This document shows, one piece after another, positions 24,721 to 31,950 of a DNA stretch of 48,408 bases (its first letter is position 1; the number at the start of each line of letters is the position of its first letter). The notes under the pieces are model-generated. The model was not told where the DNA came from and did not search any database. It saw only the letters and a program-made list of their open reading frames with translations. This stretch comes from Candidatus Woesearchaeota archaeon (lineage in GTDB: Archaea; Nanobdellota; Nanobdellia; Woesearchaeales; GW2011-AR9). The stretch spans positions 1-48,408 of the forward strand of contig JAGVYX010000013.1 of NCBI GenBank assembly GCA_018303045.1, read 5' to 3'. A program made the position numbers and the translations under genes.

Positions 24721-24850
24721 GCTGGATTATTTCTAAATTACAGCTGTGATGAGCTTTGCACCATTGCTCGCATTTTTGGGCAGTTTTTTGGTCATTATAC
24801 CACAGGTTGCATTCTTCACATTCAAATAAATTCTTAATCCTTTTCACCAT
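24710..24850 (-). CDS. 46-residue Cys/His-rich metal-binding protein
   Basis: The ATG overlaps the stop of arsR by one base (TAATG), so it is coupled to the repressor gene. The product holds seven metal-ligand candidates: FECEECNLWY, KCEQWCKAHHSC. This spacing, CxxC then CxxxC with His and Cys, is a small zinc- or copper-binding module. Similar mini-proteins near copper ATPases are thought to buffer or sense metal. Not obtained from long-ORF scans because of its size. Confidence 0.75.
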   Translation of the reverse strand: MVKRIKNLFECEECNLWYNDQKTAQKCEQWCKAHHSCNLEIIQLSV

Positions 24851-25167
24851 TATCTTTCTCCCCGCGCGATTTTGCAGCAATACTCTCCCATATGGTCCTC
24901 AATTAACTGCAGCAACGGCTGAATGGTTTTTTTATTCAGTTGAAAGTAAGAAAATTTGCCATTTTTTTCCCGGAAAATCATGCCATGATATTCCAGTTCC
25001 TTAAGGTGATGAGAAACCAGGCTTTGCTCCAATTTTGCAGCTGCGCAGATTTCGGTTACATTTTTCTTTCCGTTTCTTAGCGCATTTAGTATCTCTAATC
25101 TGCTCTGGTTTCCTAAAGTGCTGAAAAATAACCGATAGGCCTGCTTGTTGCATGAATCCATTTTCAT
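24850..25167 (-). CDS. ArsR-family metal-responsive repressor
   Basis: 105 residues. Winged helix: LFFSTLGNQSRLEILNAL, then VTEICAAAKLEQSLVSHHLKEL (recognition helix) and the wing REKNGKFSYFQL. Candidate metal ligands are C6, C41 near the recognition helix, and the C97-C98 pair at the C-terminus with neighbouring His92. Probably derepresses the copper genes on metal binding. First gene of the leftward island. Confidence 0.92.
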   Translation of the reverse strand: MKMDSCNKQAYRLFFSTLGNQSRLEILNALRNGKKNVTEICAAAKLEQSLVSHHLKELEYHGMIFREKNGKFSYFQLNKKTIQPLLQLIEDHMGEYCCKIARGER

Positions 25168-25225
25168 ATGAAAAATAGTTCATCTATTTAAAGATTGCGG
25201 TGTTTTTGACCATTTAATCGGTAAT

Positions 25226-25882
25226 TCAAACCCACTTCCTAGCTATCGTCCCCGGCCCTCTTCTGCCGACAATCGGCCCATCATCATAAACTAATCCTGC
25301 CGCCGCCATATTTTCCCGAGCCATTCGCGCGCAGGTATACGTAGCTAAAACCCCGGAATCTTTCATCACTCGATACATTTCGATAAATAATTCCCTAGTC
25401 CACATCTCCGGAGAAGTCTTAGGCGAGAAGGGATCATAAAAAATAGCATCAAATTCTTGATTTTTTAATTCTTTCACTTTATCTTTAACATCACCCAATA
25501 AAACTTTAACTATAACTTTGCCTTGTCTTAATTCCAAATGATTTTTATTTAACTGTTTATAATACTGAAAAAAAGCAATGGGTGGATTGACTTCCTGGAT
25601 TTTAGCCAGGATTTCCGGATCTTTCTCAATGCCGATAACTTCAATTTGGCAATTCGGATTGCTTTCCAAAGCCACTTGAATGGCCATGGCTGAATTATAT
25701 CCTAAGCCAAAAAACATATCTAGAATTTTTATCGAGCCGGTTTTAGCCCGTTCCTTGATCTGGCAGGGTTCCGCATATTTTTTTAACGCTTCTTCCACTG
25801 CTCCAGTTTGCGAATGATATGTTTCATTCACCTCTAAATTAAGAAAAGATTCAGTATTGTCGGCAGTGATAATTTTTTTCAT
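25226..25882 (-). CDS. MnmC-like (DUF752) SAM-dependent methyltransferase
   Basis: 218 residues. ITADNTESFLNLEVNETYHS is the N-terminal block, ILDMFFGLGYNSAMAI the SAM-binding motif, IGIEKDPEI the acidic loop and FDAIFYDPFSPKTSPEMW the catalytic YDPFSP motif of the DUF752/MnmC methyltransferase family. The bacterial homologue domain acts on tRNA wobble uridine, so a tRNA modification role is probable. The oxidase domain of MnmC is absent. Stands alone downstream of a hairpin-dense spacer. Confidence 0.85.
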   Translation of the reverse strand: MKKIITADNTESFLNLEVNETYHSQTGAVEEALKKYAEPCQIKERAKTGSIKILDMFFGLGYNSAMAIQVALESNPNCQIEVIGIEKDPEILAKIQEVNPPIAFFQYYKQLNKNHLELRQGKVIVKVLLGDVKDKVKELKNQEFDAIFYDPFSPKTSPEMWTRELFIEMYRVMKDSGVLATYTCARMARENMAAAGLVYDDGPIVGRRGPGTIARKWV

Positions 25883-26338
25883 ATTAAACTAATCATTCCA
25901 CCGGTGTTTTCACCAGTGGTTCAACACCAGTTCCATTCGCGCAAACTCACGATGTTCGTAGCTTGCTTGTCAGCAAGAGTCAAAATGTTCAGCTCCCGCC
26001 ATCAGCGGGCGATCCGAGGCGAAGCTGAGCATGCCGCCGGTCGTTTCCAAAGGAAACTCACGAACGTTAGTGACTGGATGTGGCCAGTGATGATCGCGAA
26101 CATTTTGACAAATAATTTTATTTTTTTTCTTGTCACATTTTGAATTTGAAAAAAAATGTGGGGCGGCGTCTCCTGTTAAACTCCCTGAGCGATAGCGAAA
26201 GTGCAACGTGGTGCGAACCGCAGTGAGCAAGTTTTTGCGTTGCTGAGACTTTAGGAGCTAACATAGTTTTTTATTGCTTTAATTCTGATCAATCTCTGTG
26301 TAGCAGACTAGATTTGAGTCGTTAGGGGGGAGTTCCGT
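25883..26338. ncRNA. Hairpin-dense, GC-richer region: possible structured RNA or folded DNA element
   Basis: 456 bp without a credible gene. Hairpins in order: CCACCGGTG-TTTT-CACCAGTGG (25894-25915); CTTGC-TTGTCA-GCAAG (about 25962-25977); a 131-bp unit bounded by the perfect inverted repeat GTCAAAATGTTC / GAACATTTTGAC (25979-25990, 26098-26109). That unit encloses CCCGC-CATCA-GCGGG, GTTTCC-AAA-GGAAAC and ACTGG-ATGTGG-CCAGT. Then come CACATTTT / AAAATGTG (about 26135-26160) and GCAACG ... CGTTGC enclosing TGCG-AAC-CGCA. The closed 131-bp part would fold like a multi-arm junction. I cannot match it to a known RNA family. Confidence 0.35.
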
Positions 26339-26875
26339 TTAGAGTCTTCCGTTATGCGTCGCCGTTGATACTATGGAGAAAATGTCTTTTTCCTCTTTTA
26401 ATGCTTGAAGTACATTCTTGAACATGAATGCTCCCTCAAATCCGGTTTTTTCTTCAATGCTTAGAAGCTCAATAATGTGACCAATGAATTCCACTGAATG
26501 TTCTCCGTATTTGTTTAGCGGATCATATCTTTTCAATTTTTCAGGGCTGGTAAACTTCAACTCACATTTTTGCTGTTCCGCTTTATTTTTGAACGGTTGA
26601 ATTTTATCATACATAGAGAATAAGTAATTTATGAATTCCAGAGTTAGTTCTCGGTCATGCTCTTTCTTAATGAGTAAGTCTATTACCCAATGGATATGTT
26701 TTGGCGTTCTAACTACTCTTTTGGTAAACTTATCTTTGTATTTGACAACAATGTCTAAGTCTGGATTTTTTCCTTTAGAACCCTGAAACACGCCAATAAC
26801 TGCTCCATCTTGTAGGTGAAATTCTTTGAAAGCTTGGACTTTATCTTTCTTTTTGGGTTTCCATTCCAGAACCAT
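26339..26875 (-). CDS. Hypothetical protein next to a DNA methyltransferase
   Basis: 178 residues, not recognised. N-terminal basic segment (WKPKKKDKVQAFKEF), a beta-like part with PDLDIVVKYKDKF, then a mostly helical C-terminal half ending with an FEGAFMFKNVLQAL helix. PD-x-D-x-V-x-K vaguely recalls nuclease cores but lacks a complete PD-(D/E)xK set, so a restriction role is not established. Transcribed divergently from the RHH-methyltransferase pair, with a TATA box (CTTTTATAAAG read leftward, about 26895-26905) 20-30 nt ahead of its ATG. Confidence 0.7.
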   Translation of the reverse strand: MVLEWKPKKKDKVQAFKEFHLQDGAVIGVFQGSKGKNPDLDIVVKYKDKFTKRVVRTPKHIHWVIDLLIKKEHDRELTLEFINYLFSMYDKIQPFKNKAEQQKCELKFTSPEKLKRYDPLNKYGEHSVEFIGHIIELLSIEEKTGFEGAFMFKNVLQALKEEKDIFSIVSTATHNGRL

Positions 26876-26915
26876 AAGAGCAGGAATCAGAAAACTTTAT
26901 AAAAGAGTTATGCAT

Positions 26916-26944
26916 ATTACTATTTATTAATAAATATTAGTAAT
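26916..26944. promoter_or_regulatory. 29-bp palindrome, candidate RHH operator
   Basis: ATTACTATTTATTAATAAAT and its continuation to 26944 read almost the same on both strands. It lies in the divergent promoter region just before the RHH gene, where an autoregulating ribbon-helix-helix dimer would bind. Confidence 0.5.
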
Positions 26945-26960
26945 GGGGAGGGGGGGTAAA

Positions 26961-27101
26961 ATGGGGAAAGTTCCACTGAATATCACTGTTGACAAAGAAG
27001 TTCTGGATAAATTTAAAGATTTCTGTGAAAATAATGATATGAAGGTTTCTACAAAGATAAATACTCTTATGAAAGAGTCGGTTGAAGGTAATGGGAAATG
27101 A
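26961..27101 (+). CDS. Ribbon-helix-helix regulator, 46 residues
   Basis: MGKVPLNITVDKEVLDKF is the ribbon and first helix of an RHH DNA-binding protein, and MKVSTKINTLMKESV is the second helix. A very strong Shine-Dalgarno (GGGGAGGGGGGG) ends 4 bases before the ATG. Its stop overlaps the methyltransferase start by 4 nt (ATGA), so the two are translationally coupled. Likely represses the operon through the upstream palindrome. Confidence 0.8.
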   Translation: MGKVPLNITVDKEVLDKFKDFCENNDMKVSTKINTLMKESVEGNGK

Positions 27102-27898
27102 AAACAACTCATAAAATTATTATTGGAGACGCTTTAGAAAAGCTAAAAGAGATTCCCGATGAAAGTGTAGATTTAGTTTTTGCTGATCCGCCTTATAATA
27201 TGTCTAAGAAAAAAGGGCTGGGGTGGAAATACAGCAAGCATGTTACCATGCAGGAAGGATGGGATATTTTTACTAAAGATGAATTTTTTCAATTTAATGT
27301 AAAGTGGATTAAAGAGTGTATGAGGGTGTTAAGGCACGGCGGTAGCTTGTGGGTTTGTGGTTCTTTTCATAATATTTATCAACTGGGGCATATCATCCAG
27401 AATTTCACAGATCTGAAAGTAAATAATCATATAGTTTGGTTTAAGCCAAATGCCCAACCAAATATTACTTGTCGTTTTTTTACTGAAAGTGCTGAACATC
27501 TTATTTGGGCTTCTAAAAATGGAAATGGGATGAGATGGACATTTAATTATGAAGATACTAAAAATCAGATTTATGATGATATAAACCCAAAAGGAAAGCA
27601 AACAAGAAATGTCTGGAGCATTCCATTAACGCCCAAAAAAGAAAAATGGGCTGGAGAACATCCAACGCAGAAGCCAGAAGAATTACTAAGAAGGATAATA
27701 TTGGCTTGTACTAAGCCAGGAGAAACAGTTTTGGATCCATTTGTTGGCTCTGGAACTACCTCTGCGGTTGCTTTGACTATGAGAAGAAATTCTGTGGGGA
27801 TAGAAAAAGAAGAGAAATATCTTAAAGTAATTGAAAAAAGATTAAAACCGGCGCAGAAAACATTAAATGAAGAAGTAAATATACAAATATTCAATTAA
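27098..27898 (+). CDS. DpnA-like beta-class DNA methyltransferase
   Basis: 266 residues. Catalytic DPPY is at 30-33 and the SAM-binding DPFVGSGT at 213-220; this order (IV before I) defines the beta class. GSLWVCGSFHNIYQLG, ITCRFFTESAEHLIWASKN and KWAGEHPTQKPEELL closely follow DpnA/M.HinfI-type N6-adenine enzymes (GATC or GANTC targets, known for those relatives). No endonuclease gene of those families is visible, so it is solitary or paired with the unknown divergent gene. Codon and base composition is AT-richer than the island around it, suggesting transfer. Confidence 0.92.
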   Translation: MKTTHKIIIGDALEKLKEIPDESVDLVFADPPYNMSKKKGLGWKYSKHVTMQEGWDIFTKDEFFQFNVKWIKECMRVLRHGGSLWVCGSFHNIYQLGHIIQNFTDLKVNNHIVWFKPNAQPNITCRFFTESAEHLIWASKNGNGMRWTFNYEDTKNQIYDDINPKGKQTRNVWSIPLTPKKEKWAGEHPTQKPEELLRRIILACTKPGETVLDPFVGSGTTSAVALTMRRNSVGIEKEEKYLKVIEKRLKPAQKTLNEEVNIQIFN

Positions 27899-28104
27899 TT
27901 TTTCTCGGTTAAAGCCAACACGATCAATATACCAGCTAAGATTAAAATTCCGGTTGTTGCGAAATTTTCAACCTGCTTTCTTCTTACTTCACAAGGGGTT
28001 TCCTCTATCCATCTCTGGGTCTTACTGATCAACTGTTTAGTATTGATATATACTCCACTATCACCGAGCGGAACAATATTTTTTTCTATAATTTCTGATT
28101 TCAG
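27895..28104 (-). CDS. Small single-span membrane protein with probable CTG start
   Basis: Open frame of 69 codons following a textbook GGAGGT five bases before a CTG; no ATG, GTG or TTG lies in a suitable place and a stop codon lies two codons upstream. Charged N-terminal part (EIIEKNIVPLGDSGVYINTK, RWIEETPCEVRRKQVEN) then a C-terminal membrane helix (TTGILILAGILIVLAL) and a short charged end. The SD overlaps the stop codon of the gene at 28115. It converges with the methyltransferase, overlapping its stop by 4 nt. Confidence 0.55.
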   Translation of the reverse strand: MKSEIIEKNIVPLGDSGVYINTKQLISKTQRWIEETPCEVRRKQVENFATTGILILAGILIVLALTEKN

Positions 28105-28114
28105 GTTTTACCTC

Positions 28115-28309
28115 CTACTTTCTATTTAGTTCTTTTAGTAACAACCATGCACCAATACCAACTATTGCACCTAAAGTAAACTTTTCTAAATCTGTTAATT
28201 GTTTATTCTTAATTTCTAGGGGTAATTTATTTATCCCTTCCATTGCCAGTTTTTTTCTGGCTTCTACGATCATATTGTACTCTTCATCCGAAACTTTTAT
28301 TGTTGGCAT
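28115..28309 (-). CDS. Small membrane-tethered protein
   Basis: 64 residues. The N-terminal PTIKVSDEEYNMIVEARKKL resembles a ribbon-helix segment; the C-terminal part contains one membrane helix (FTLGAIVGIGAWLLLKEL). Function unknown. Forms a two-gene leftward unit with the small membrane protein downstream. Confidence 0.65.
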   Translation of the reverse strand: MPTIKVSDEEYNMIVEARKKLAMEGINKLPLEIKNKQLTDLEKFTLGAIVGIGAWLLLKELNRK

Positions 28310-28543
28310 TTTTAGGTATTTTGGTAACCTCGGTGGTTAAAAGTTACCCTGGTATTTGAATCTTGTGGTAAAAATAGATTAAAAATTCCAAGTTGTTATC
28401 TTTACGTCTCGTTTTTTAGTTTTTTGTTTAGTTAAATTTATGAATTCCCCCCGTTAAAGTAATAAAAAATTTTGTTTAGCATACGTTAGATTCAGTTTCT
28501 TATCACAGATAATCTTAAATAAGTTGCGCTAAAAATATTGCTT

Positions 28544-28903
28544 ATGGGGGTTATACAGCCAATTGATGCAATTATCTTTGATGCTGATGGCACCGGCATT
28601 AGAAAACCCAGTCCGGCGGCGATAGCTTACTCCTTAGCGCAACTAAAAGTAACCGGCAACAGAACTATGCATGTTGCTGATACAAGGGGAGATTTAATTG
28701 CATCCAGAGACGTTATCGTTCCAGGAAAGGAGTTTGAAGGCGGCCAGAATCTGTTGATGGTTGGCGCTGCCTGGGGCTATGAAGGCCGGGAATTGTTAGA
28801 GAAAGGCGGGGAACTGCCTGATGGCGCTAAAGTAGAATTTGATTACATCATTGACCAGCCGGAAGAACTGGTGGCTATTGTTCAAAAACATTGGCGAGCT
28901 TAA
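28544..28903 (+). CDS. HAD-like protein lacking its cap domain
   Basis: About 119 residues from the ATG at 28544 (a TTG two codons earlier is less likely). Motif I (IIFDADGTG) is joined directly to RKPSPAAIAYSLAQL, the motif III region, and motif IV-like HVADTRGDLIASRD follows. The cap and motif II that normally separate these are missing, apparently by an in-frame deletion. DxDGT is intact, but the second Asp of motif IV is replaced in this context, so catalysis is doubtful. It may be a decaying phosphatase. Confidence 0.65.
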   Translation: MGVIQPIDAIIFDADGTGIRKPSPAAIAYSLAQLKVTGNRTMHVADTRGDLIASRDVIVPGKEFEGGQNLLMVGAAWGYEGRELLEKGGELPDGAKVEFDYIIDQPEELVAIVQKHWRA

Positions 28904-29541
28904 ACCTTCTCCGCCCTTTTTTTCCTCACCAGCAGTTCAGCAACTTCAGGAAACATTTCCGTTTCTTCGCCAATATCATAGGGGCCGTATACTTTAAGGT
29001 CCTTCCAGACAAAGCTGGGTGTGGGATGAATAAAGCGGATCTTGGTTTTTTCCGCAGTTGCTGGCTTGTTTTCTTCGATCTTTTCTGTAACGACCATTTT
29101 TTTGGGCGCAGGATAATCAGCCATTCCCGGCAATTCTCCCTTAAATAAAGGGAATAATATCTGCTGGCGAGCGTGGTTAAACCGATCCAAAATGTTCTCA
29201 TAGAACTCTTTTTCTTCACGAAGCATGGCTCCGGTGTCGATTAATTCTGATCTGGTTTTGCTTTTGTTAAGGGCTATATCGATAATTTTATTTTCCCGCA
29301 ATTCATAAATTTCTTTTAATATTCGCCTGATGCTGCGCAGTTCATACTCTAATTTATCCTTCTCTCCGGCAGCGAAAATATTGGAGCTTTTTTCCTTCTC
29401 CTGCAATAAGGCTTGCTTTTCCCGGACATAAGAAACCACATCAATAAAGAAAGTGTTTTCTAAATTCTGCAGTTCGCCGCGTTTTTTTTCATTTCTTAAG
29501 ATGTCATACAACGTTTCCAGCGTAATTTTTATCGAGTCCAT
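28900..29541 (-). CDS. gins51: Archaeal GINS subunit Gins51
   Basis: 213 residues. Part of the CMG-like replicative helicase complex with MCM and Cdc45/RecJ. Helical A-domain first (LYDILRNEKKRGELQNLENT, SIRRILKEIYELRENKIIDIAL) and a small B-domain at the C-terminus (FVWKDLKVYGPYDIGEETE, FPEVAELLVRKKRAEKV). The A-then-B order identifies the Gins51 type rather than Gins23. The stop overlaps that of the HAD fragment by 4 nt in a convergent arrangement. Confidence 0.9.
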   Translation of the reverse strand: MDSIKITLETLYDILRNEKKRGELQNLENTFFIDVVSYVREKQALLQEKEKSSNIFAAGEKDKLEYELRSIRRILKEIYELRENKIIDIALNKSKTRSELIDTGAMLREEKEFYENILDRFNHARQQILFPLFKGELPGMADYPAPKKMVVTEKIEENKPATAEKTKIRFIHPTPSFVWKDLKVYGPYDIGEETEMFPEVAELLVRKKRAEKV

Positions 29542-29601
29542 TGGCTATTGATAAACATCCACCCCCGCAACTTTTAATAACTAACTCGCTTATAAAGATA
29601 T

Positions 29602-29838
29602 ATGAATATTACTAATTATATCAAAAATAACAAACTTTCTTTAAGAGTAATTCCTCATTCTTCTCAATTAAAGCTAGTAAAAGAAAATAGCCAATTGAAG
29701 ATATATCTTACCGCAGTGGCTGATGATAATAAAGCTAATCTGCAATTAATTAAATTTTTTAAGAAAGAATACGGATTAAAAGTTAGGATCGTTTCTGGAA
29801 TGAAAAGTAGAGATAAGGTAATTGAAATAGTACAATAA
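29602..29838 (+). CDS. DUF167 (YggU-family) protein
   Basis: 78 residues, full length for the family. LSLRVIPHSSQLKLVKEN, LKIYLTAVADDNKANLQLIK and VRIVSGMKSRDKVIEI are the three conserved blocks. Family function is not established. A TATA-like TTTTAATAA lies 22-30 nt before the ATG. Confidence 0.92.
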   Translation: MNITNYIKNNKLSLRVIPHSSQLKLVKENSQLKIYLTAVADDNKANLQLIKFFKKEYGLKVRIVSGMKSRDKVIEIVQ

Positions 29839-29871
29839 AGATTAAAAAGAACTAAGACTAGAATTAAAACC

Positions 29872-30456
29872 ATGGAATTTGTTGATGATAGAACTATTAA
29901 ATTAAATAAACCATTAAGTGATTTAGATTTGTTGGTCTTGCGTTTCATCAGAATTATTGAAAAATACGTTGAATACGTTATAATTAGCGGTTACGTTGCA
30001 ATTTTATTCGGAAGATCTCGAGGAACTGAAGATGTTGATCTGTTCATTAGGCCTATAACCGAGGACAAATTTATTCAATTATATCATCATTTAAAAGCGG
30101 ATGGTTTTTGGTGTCTTAATGCCGAAAGTGATAATGGGGTTTATGATTATGTTAAAGAATGGATAGCTCTAAGATTCGCTTTAAAAAACCAAACTATACC
30201 TAATTTTGAGGTTAAAGTCGCTAGAAAAAAATTGGATTTGCAAGTTTTCAATGATTTCATCACTGTGAAAACTGTTTCTGGCAAATTAAATATCTCTTCT
30301 TTAGAACGGCAAATTGCTTTTAAGAAATATTACTTAAAATCCGATAAAGATTTAGAAGATGCCCGGCATGTTGAGAATATATTTAAAGAGCATTTAAATA
30401 AGGAAAAAATTAAAAAGTACAAACATGATATAGGACAAGAATATGGAATTTCTTAA
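29872..30456 (+). CDS. Nucleotidyltransferase-fold (AbiEii-like) protein
   Basis: 194 residues. YVIISGYVAILFGRSRGTEDVDLFI is the G-G/S ... D-x-D core of the polymerase-beta/AbiEii nucleotidyltransferase superfamily, with both metal-binding Asp residues present. VKVARKKLDLQVFND carries a possible third acidic residue. The C-terminal helices (RQIAFKKYYLKSDKDLEDARHV) are typical. Such genes often form toxin-antitoxin or modification pairs; the overlapping small gene downstream is the obvious partner. Confidence 0.8.
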   Translation: MEFVDDRTIKLNKPLSDLDLLVLRFIRIIEKYVEYVIISGYVAILFGRSRGTEDVDLFIRPITEDKFIQLYHHLKADGFWCLNAESDNGVYDYVKEWIALRFALKNQTIPNFEVKVARKKLDLQVFNDFITVKTVSGKLNISSLERQIAFKKYYLKSDKDLEDARHVENIFKEHLNKEKIKKYKHDIGQEYGIS

Positions 30457-30661
30457 ATCCTCGCCAGATAATCGGCAAGCCCGGCTGCTGTTTGTAGATT
30501 ACTGGGCTGATTTTATTAGAACGCATCCTGATGAAGAATGGGGCAGGCAGCATACTAATTTTATTAATAGCCTGATGCAAAATGCTAAACATTATCCACT
30601 TACCGCCAAACAATACTTGGAAATTAAGGAAGAAGTTAAGAAAGAAAATCTGCATCCTTAA
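30443..30661 (+). CDS. Small helical partner of the nucleotidyltransferase-fold protein
   Basis: 72 residues, overlapping the upstream gene by 14 nt. The DYWADFIRTHPDEEWGRQHTNFINSLMQNA block recalls, from memory, small hypothetical proteins with a KTHPD-x-x-WSxQQ motif in archaea and bacteria. All helical; no catalytic motif seen. Overlap implies co-expression and probably a complex or an antitoxin role. Confidence 0.7.
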   Translation: MEFLKSSPDNRQARLLFVDYWADFIRTHPDEEWGRQHTNFINSLMQNAKHYPLTAKQYLEIKEEVKKENLHP

Positions 30662-30665
30662 TTAT

Positions 30666-31670
30666 TTATAAAGATATTATCTCAATCCTAGCTTGTCTCA
30701 GCAATTTCTTGCCGTCATCGTCAGGATAATTCATTTTACTGATTACTTTTTTTATTCCGGCATTAATAATCATTTTGGCGCAAACCACGCAAGGGGTAAA
30801 TGTCATATACATAATTGAATCCTTGGTAGAAACGCCGTTATAAGCCGCCAGGGCAATAGCATTTTCTTCGGAATGGCAGCAGATGCACGGTTCCTGGTAA
30901 ACGCCAGATTTCATTTTTCCCAAATGGCGGGAAGTGCAGCGCTGGCAACCGCCATCAATACAATGCTTAATTCCTCTGGGCGAGCCATTGTAGCCGGTAG
31001 ACAAAATCATTTTATCCCTTACCAGAAGGGCCCCTTTTTTTGCTGATAAACAAGTAGACCTCAATTTAACCTGCTCGGCAATATTCATAAAATAAGTATC
31101 CCAATCCGGCCTTGCTGATTGCAATTGATATAAATGATCCTGGACTAGTCTTTCAACTTTGGTTTTTAGCTGTTCTTTGCTGGCATCATTGGCCAGAACT
31201 ACTTTAGCCATCTTGGTTACTTTATGCAATTGCTGATTGTTAGCTTCATCGCTGGACTCAATCCTTTCTTTTTCTTTCAGCTCGGTTATCGTTTTTGGGT
31301 CTTCTTCGCGGTTTCGTTGGATAATCCGCTCCAATCTTGTTTTATCGGGGGCAACGACATTAACCAGCAAGAAATCCTTTCGTTGTTGCAGTAACGAAAC
31401 TTCAGAAGAATTTCTAATCGAGGTAAAAACGTAATTTTCTCCATCCTGCGCTGTTTCTAAAGCTTTTCTAGCTAGGATATCCGCGCCAAAGGCGGTTCTT
31501 AATTCATTGCCCGCTTTTATGAGGATATCTCTGGTAATTTTTTCTCTTCTTGTTTTGACTTCTGCCCGAATTAAATCAGAAAAAGAAACATGATAAAAAT
31601 TCATCTCTTTAAGTATCTCAGCTACACTATCCTTTCCGGAACAAAATAAGCCAGTAACACCAATAATCAT
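30666..31670 (-). CDS. P-loop kinase fused to dCMP deaminase
   Basis: 334 residues in two domains. Residues 1-180 form a nucleoside-kinase-like P-loop domain (GLFCSGKDS at 7-15, SIRNSSEV). Residues 190-334 are a deoxycytidylate deaminase: zinc ligands H266 with catalytic E268 (CCHSEENAIA) and C294/C297 (TPCVVC). Additional cysteines (HCIDGGCQRC, PCIC) match the second structural zinc of T4-type dCMP deaminase. It converts dCMP to dUMP, the substrate of ThyA transcribed divergently 280 bp away. The kinase half may phosphorylate or bind a deoxynucleotide (inference). Confidence 0.92.
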   Translation of the reverse strand: MIIGVTGLFCSGKDSVAEILKEMNFYHVSFSDLIRAEVKTRREKITRDILIKAGNELRTAFGADILARKALETAQDGENYVFTSIRNSSEVSLLQQRKDFLLVNVVAPDKTRLERIIQRNREEDPKTITELKEKERIESSDEANNQQLHKVTKMAKVVLANDASKEQLKTKVERLVQDHLYQLQSARPDWDTYFMNIAEQVKLRSTCLSAKKGALLVRDKMILSTGYNGSPRGIKHCIDGGCQRCTSRHLGKMKSGVYQEPCICCHSEENAIALAAYNGVSTKDSIMYMTFTPCVVCAKMIINAGIKKVISKMNYPDDDGKKLLRQARIEIISL

Positions 31671-31679
31671 GAAAGCGCC

Positions 31680-31715
31680 AACTTCAATAGAACCACCAGC
31701 TTTAATAGAGCCACC
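31680..31715 (-). repeat. 18-bp tandem duplication before the kinase-deaminase start
   Basis: Two 18-bp units (31680-31697, 31698-31715) differ at three positions, all transitions. In the frame of the downstream gene they read GGSIKA-GGSIEV, but a stop codon lies upstream and no start exists, so this may be the relic of a glycine-rich repeat protein. Confidence 0.6.
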
Positions 31716-31950
31716 GTCAATTTACGAGCGATTAATTGCTTACAGAAGAGCATGTGGAAGGGGATGTTCCTTACGGGAAGGAGCCACATTCCATAATAAC
31801 TTCTATTGAGCAAGTTTGACGTGGTTCTTTCTCTCCAAAAATTAATCATCAACTACTTCGGAATAGAGTTGCTTAAAAATATTTTGATGGCCTAAAAGTA
31901 ATTCTGCAAGAGAGAAAGAGATTTAAATTAAGGCCATTATCATTTTGGAG

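Noticed and set aside
25894..25935. tRNA-like T-arm text GGTTCAACACC
   Set aside because: The stem around it does not pair over five bases and no acceptor or anticodon arm can be formed.
25970..26230. 86-codon leftward frame in the hairpin region
   Set aside because: Its translation has no protein-like pattern and the DNA is dominated by hairpins; better explained as non-coding structure.
26339..26875. Call of a type II restriction endonuclease for the 178-residue protein
   Set aside because: Only location beside a methyltransferase and a vague PD-x-D-x-V-x-K text suggest it. No complete nuclease motif is visible, so it is left as unknown.
31667..31852. 61-codon leftward frame before the kinase-deaminase
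   Set aside because: It runs through an 18-bp tandem duplication in the wrong frame, producing Leu/Val repeats; the glycine-repeat frame is equally readable and neither has support.
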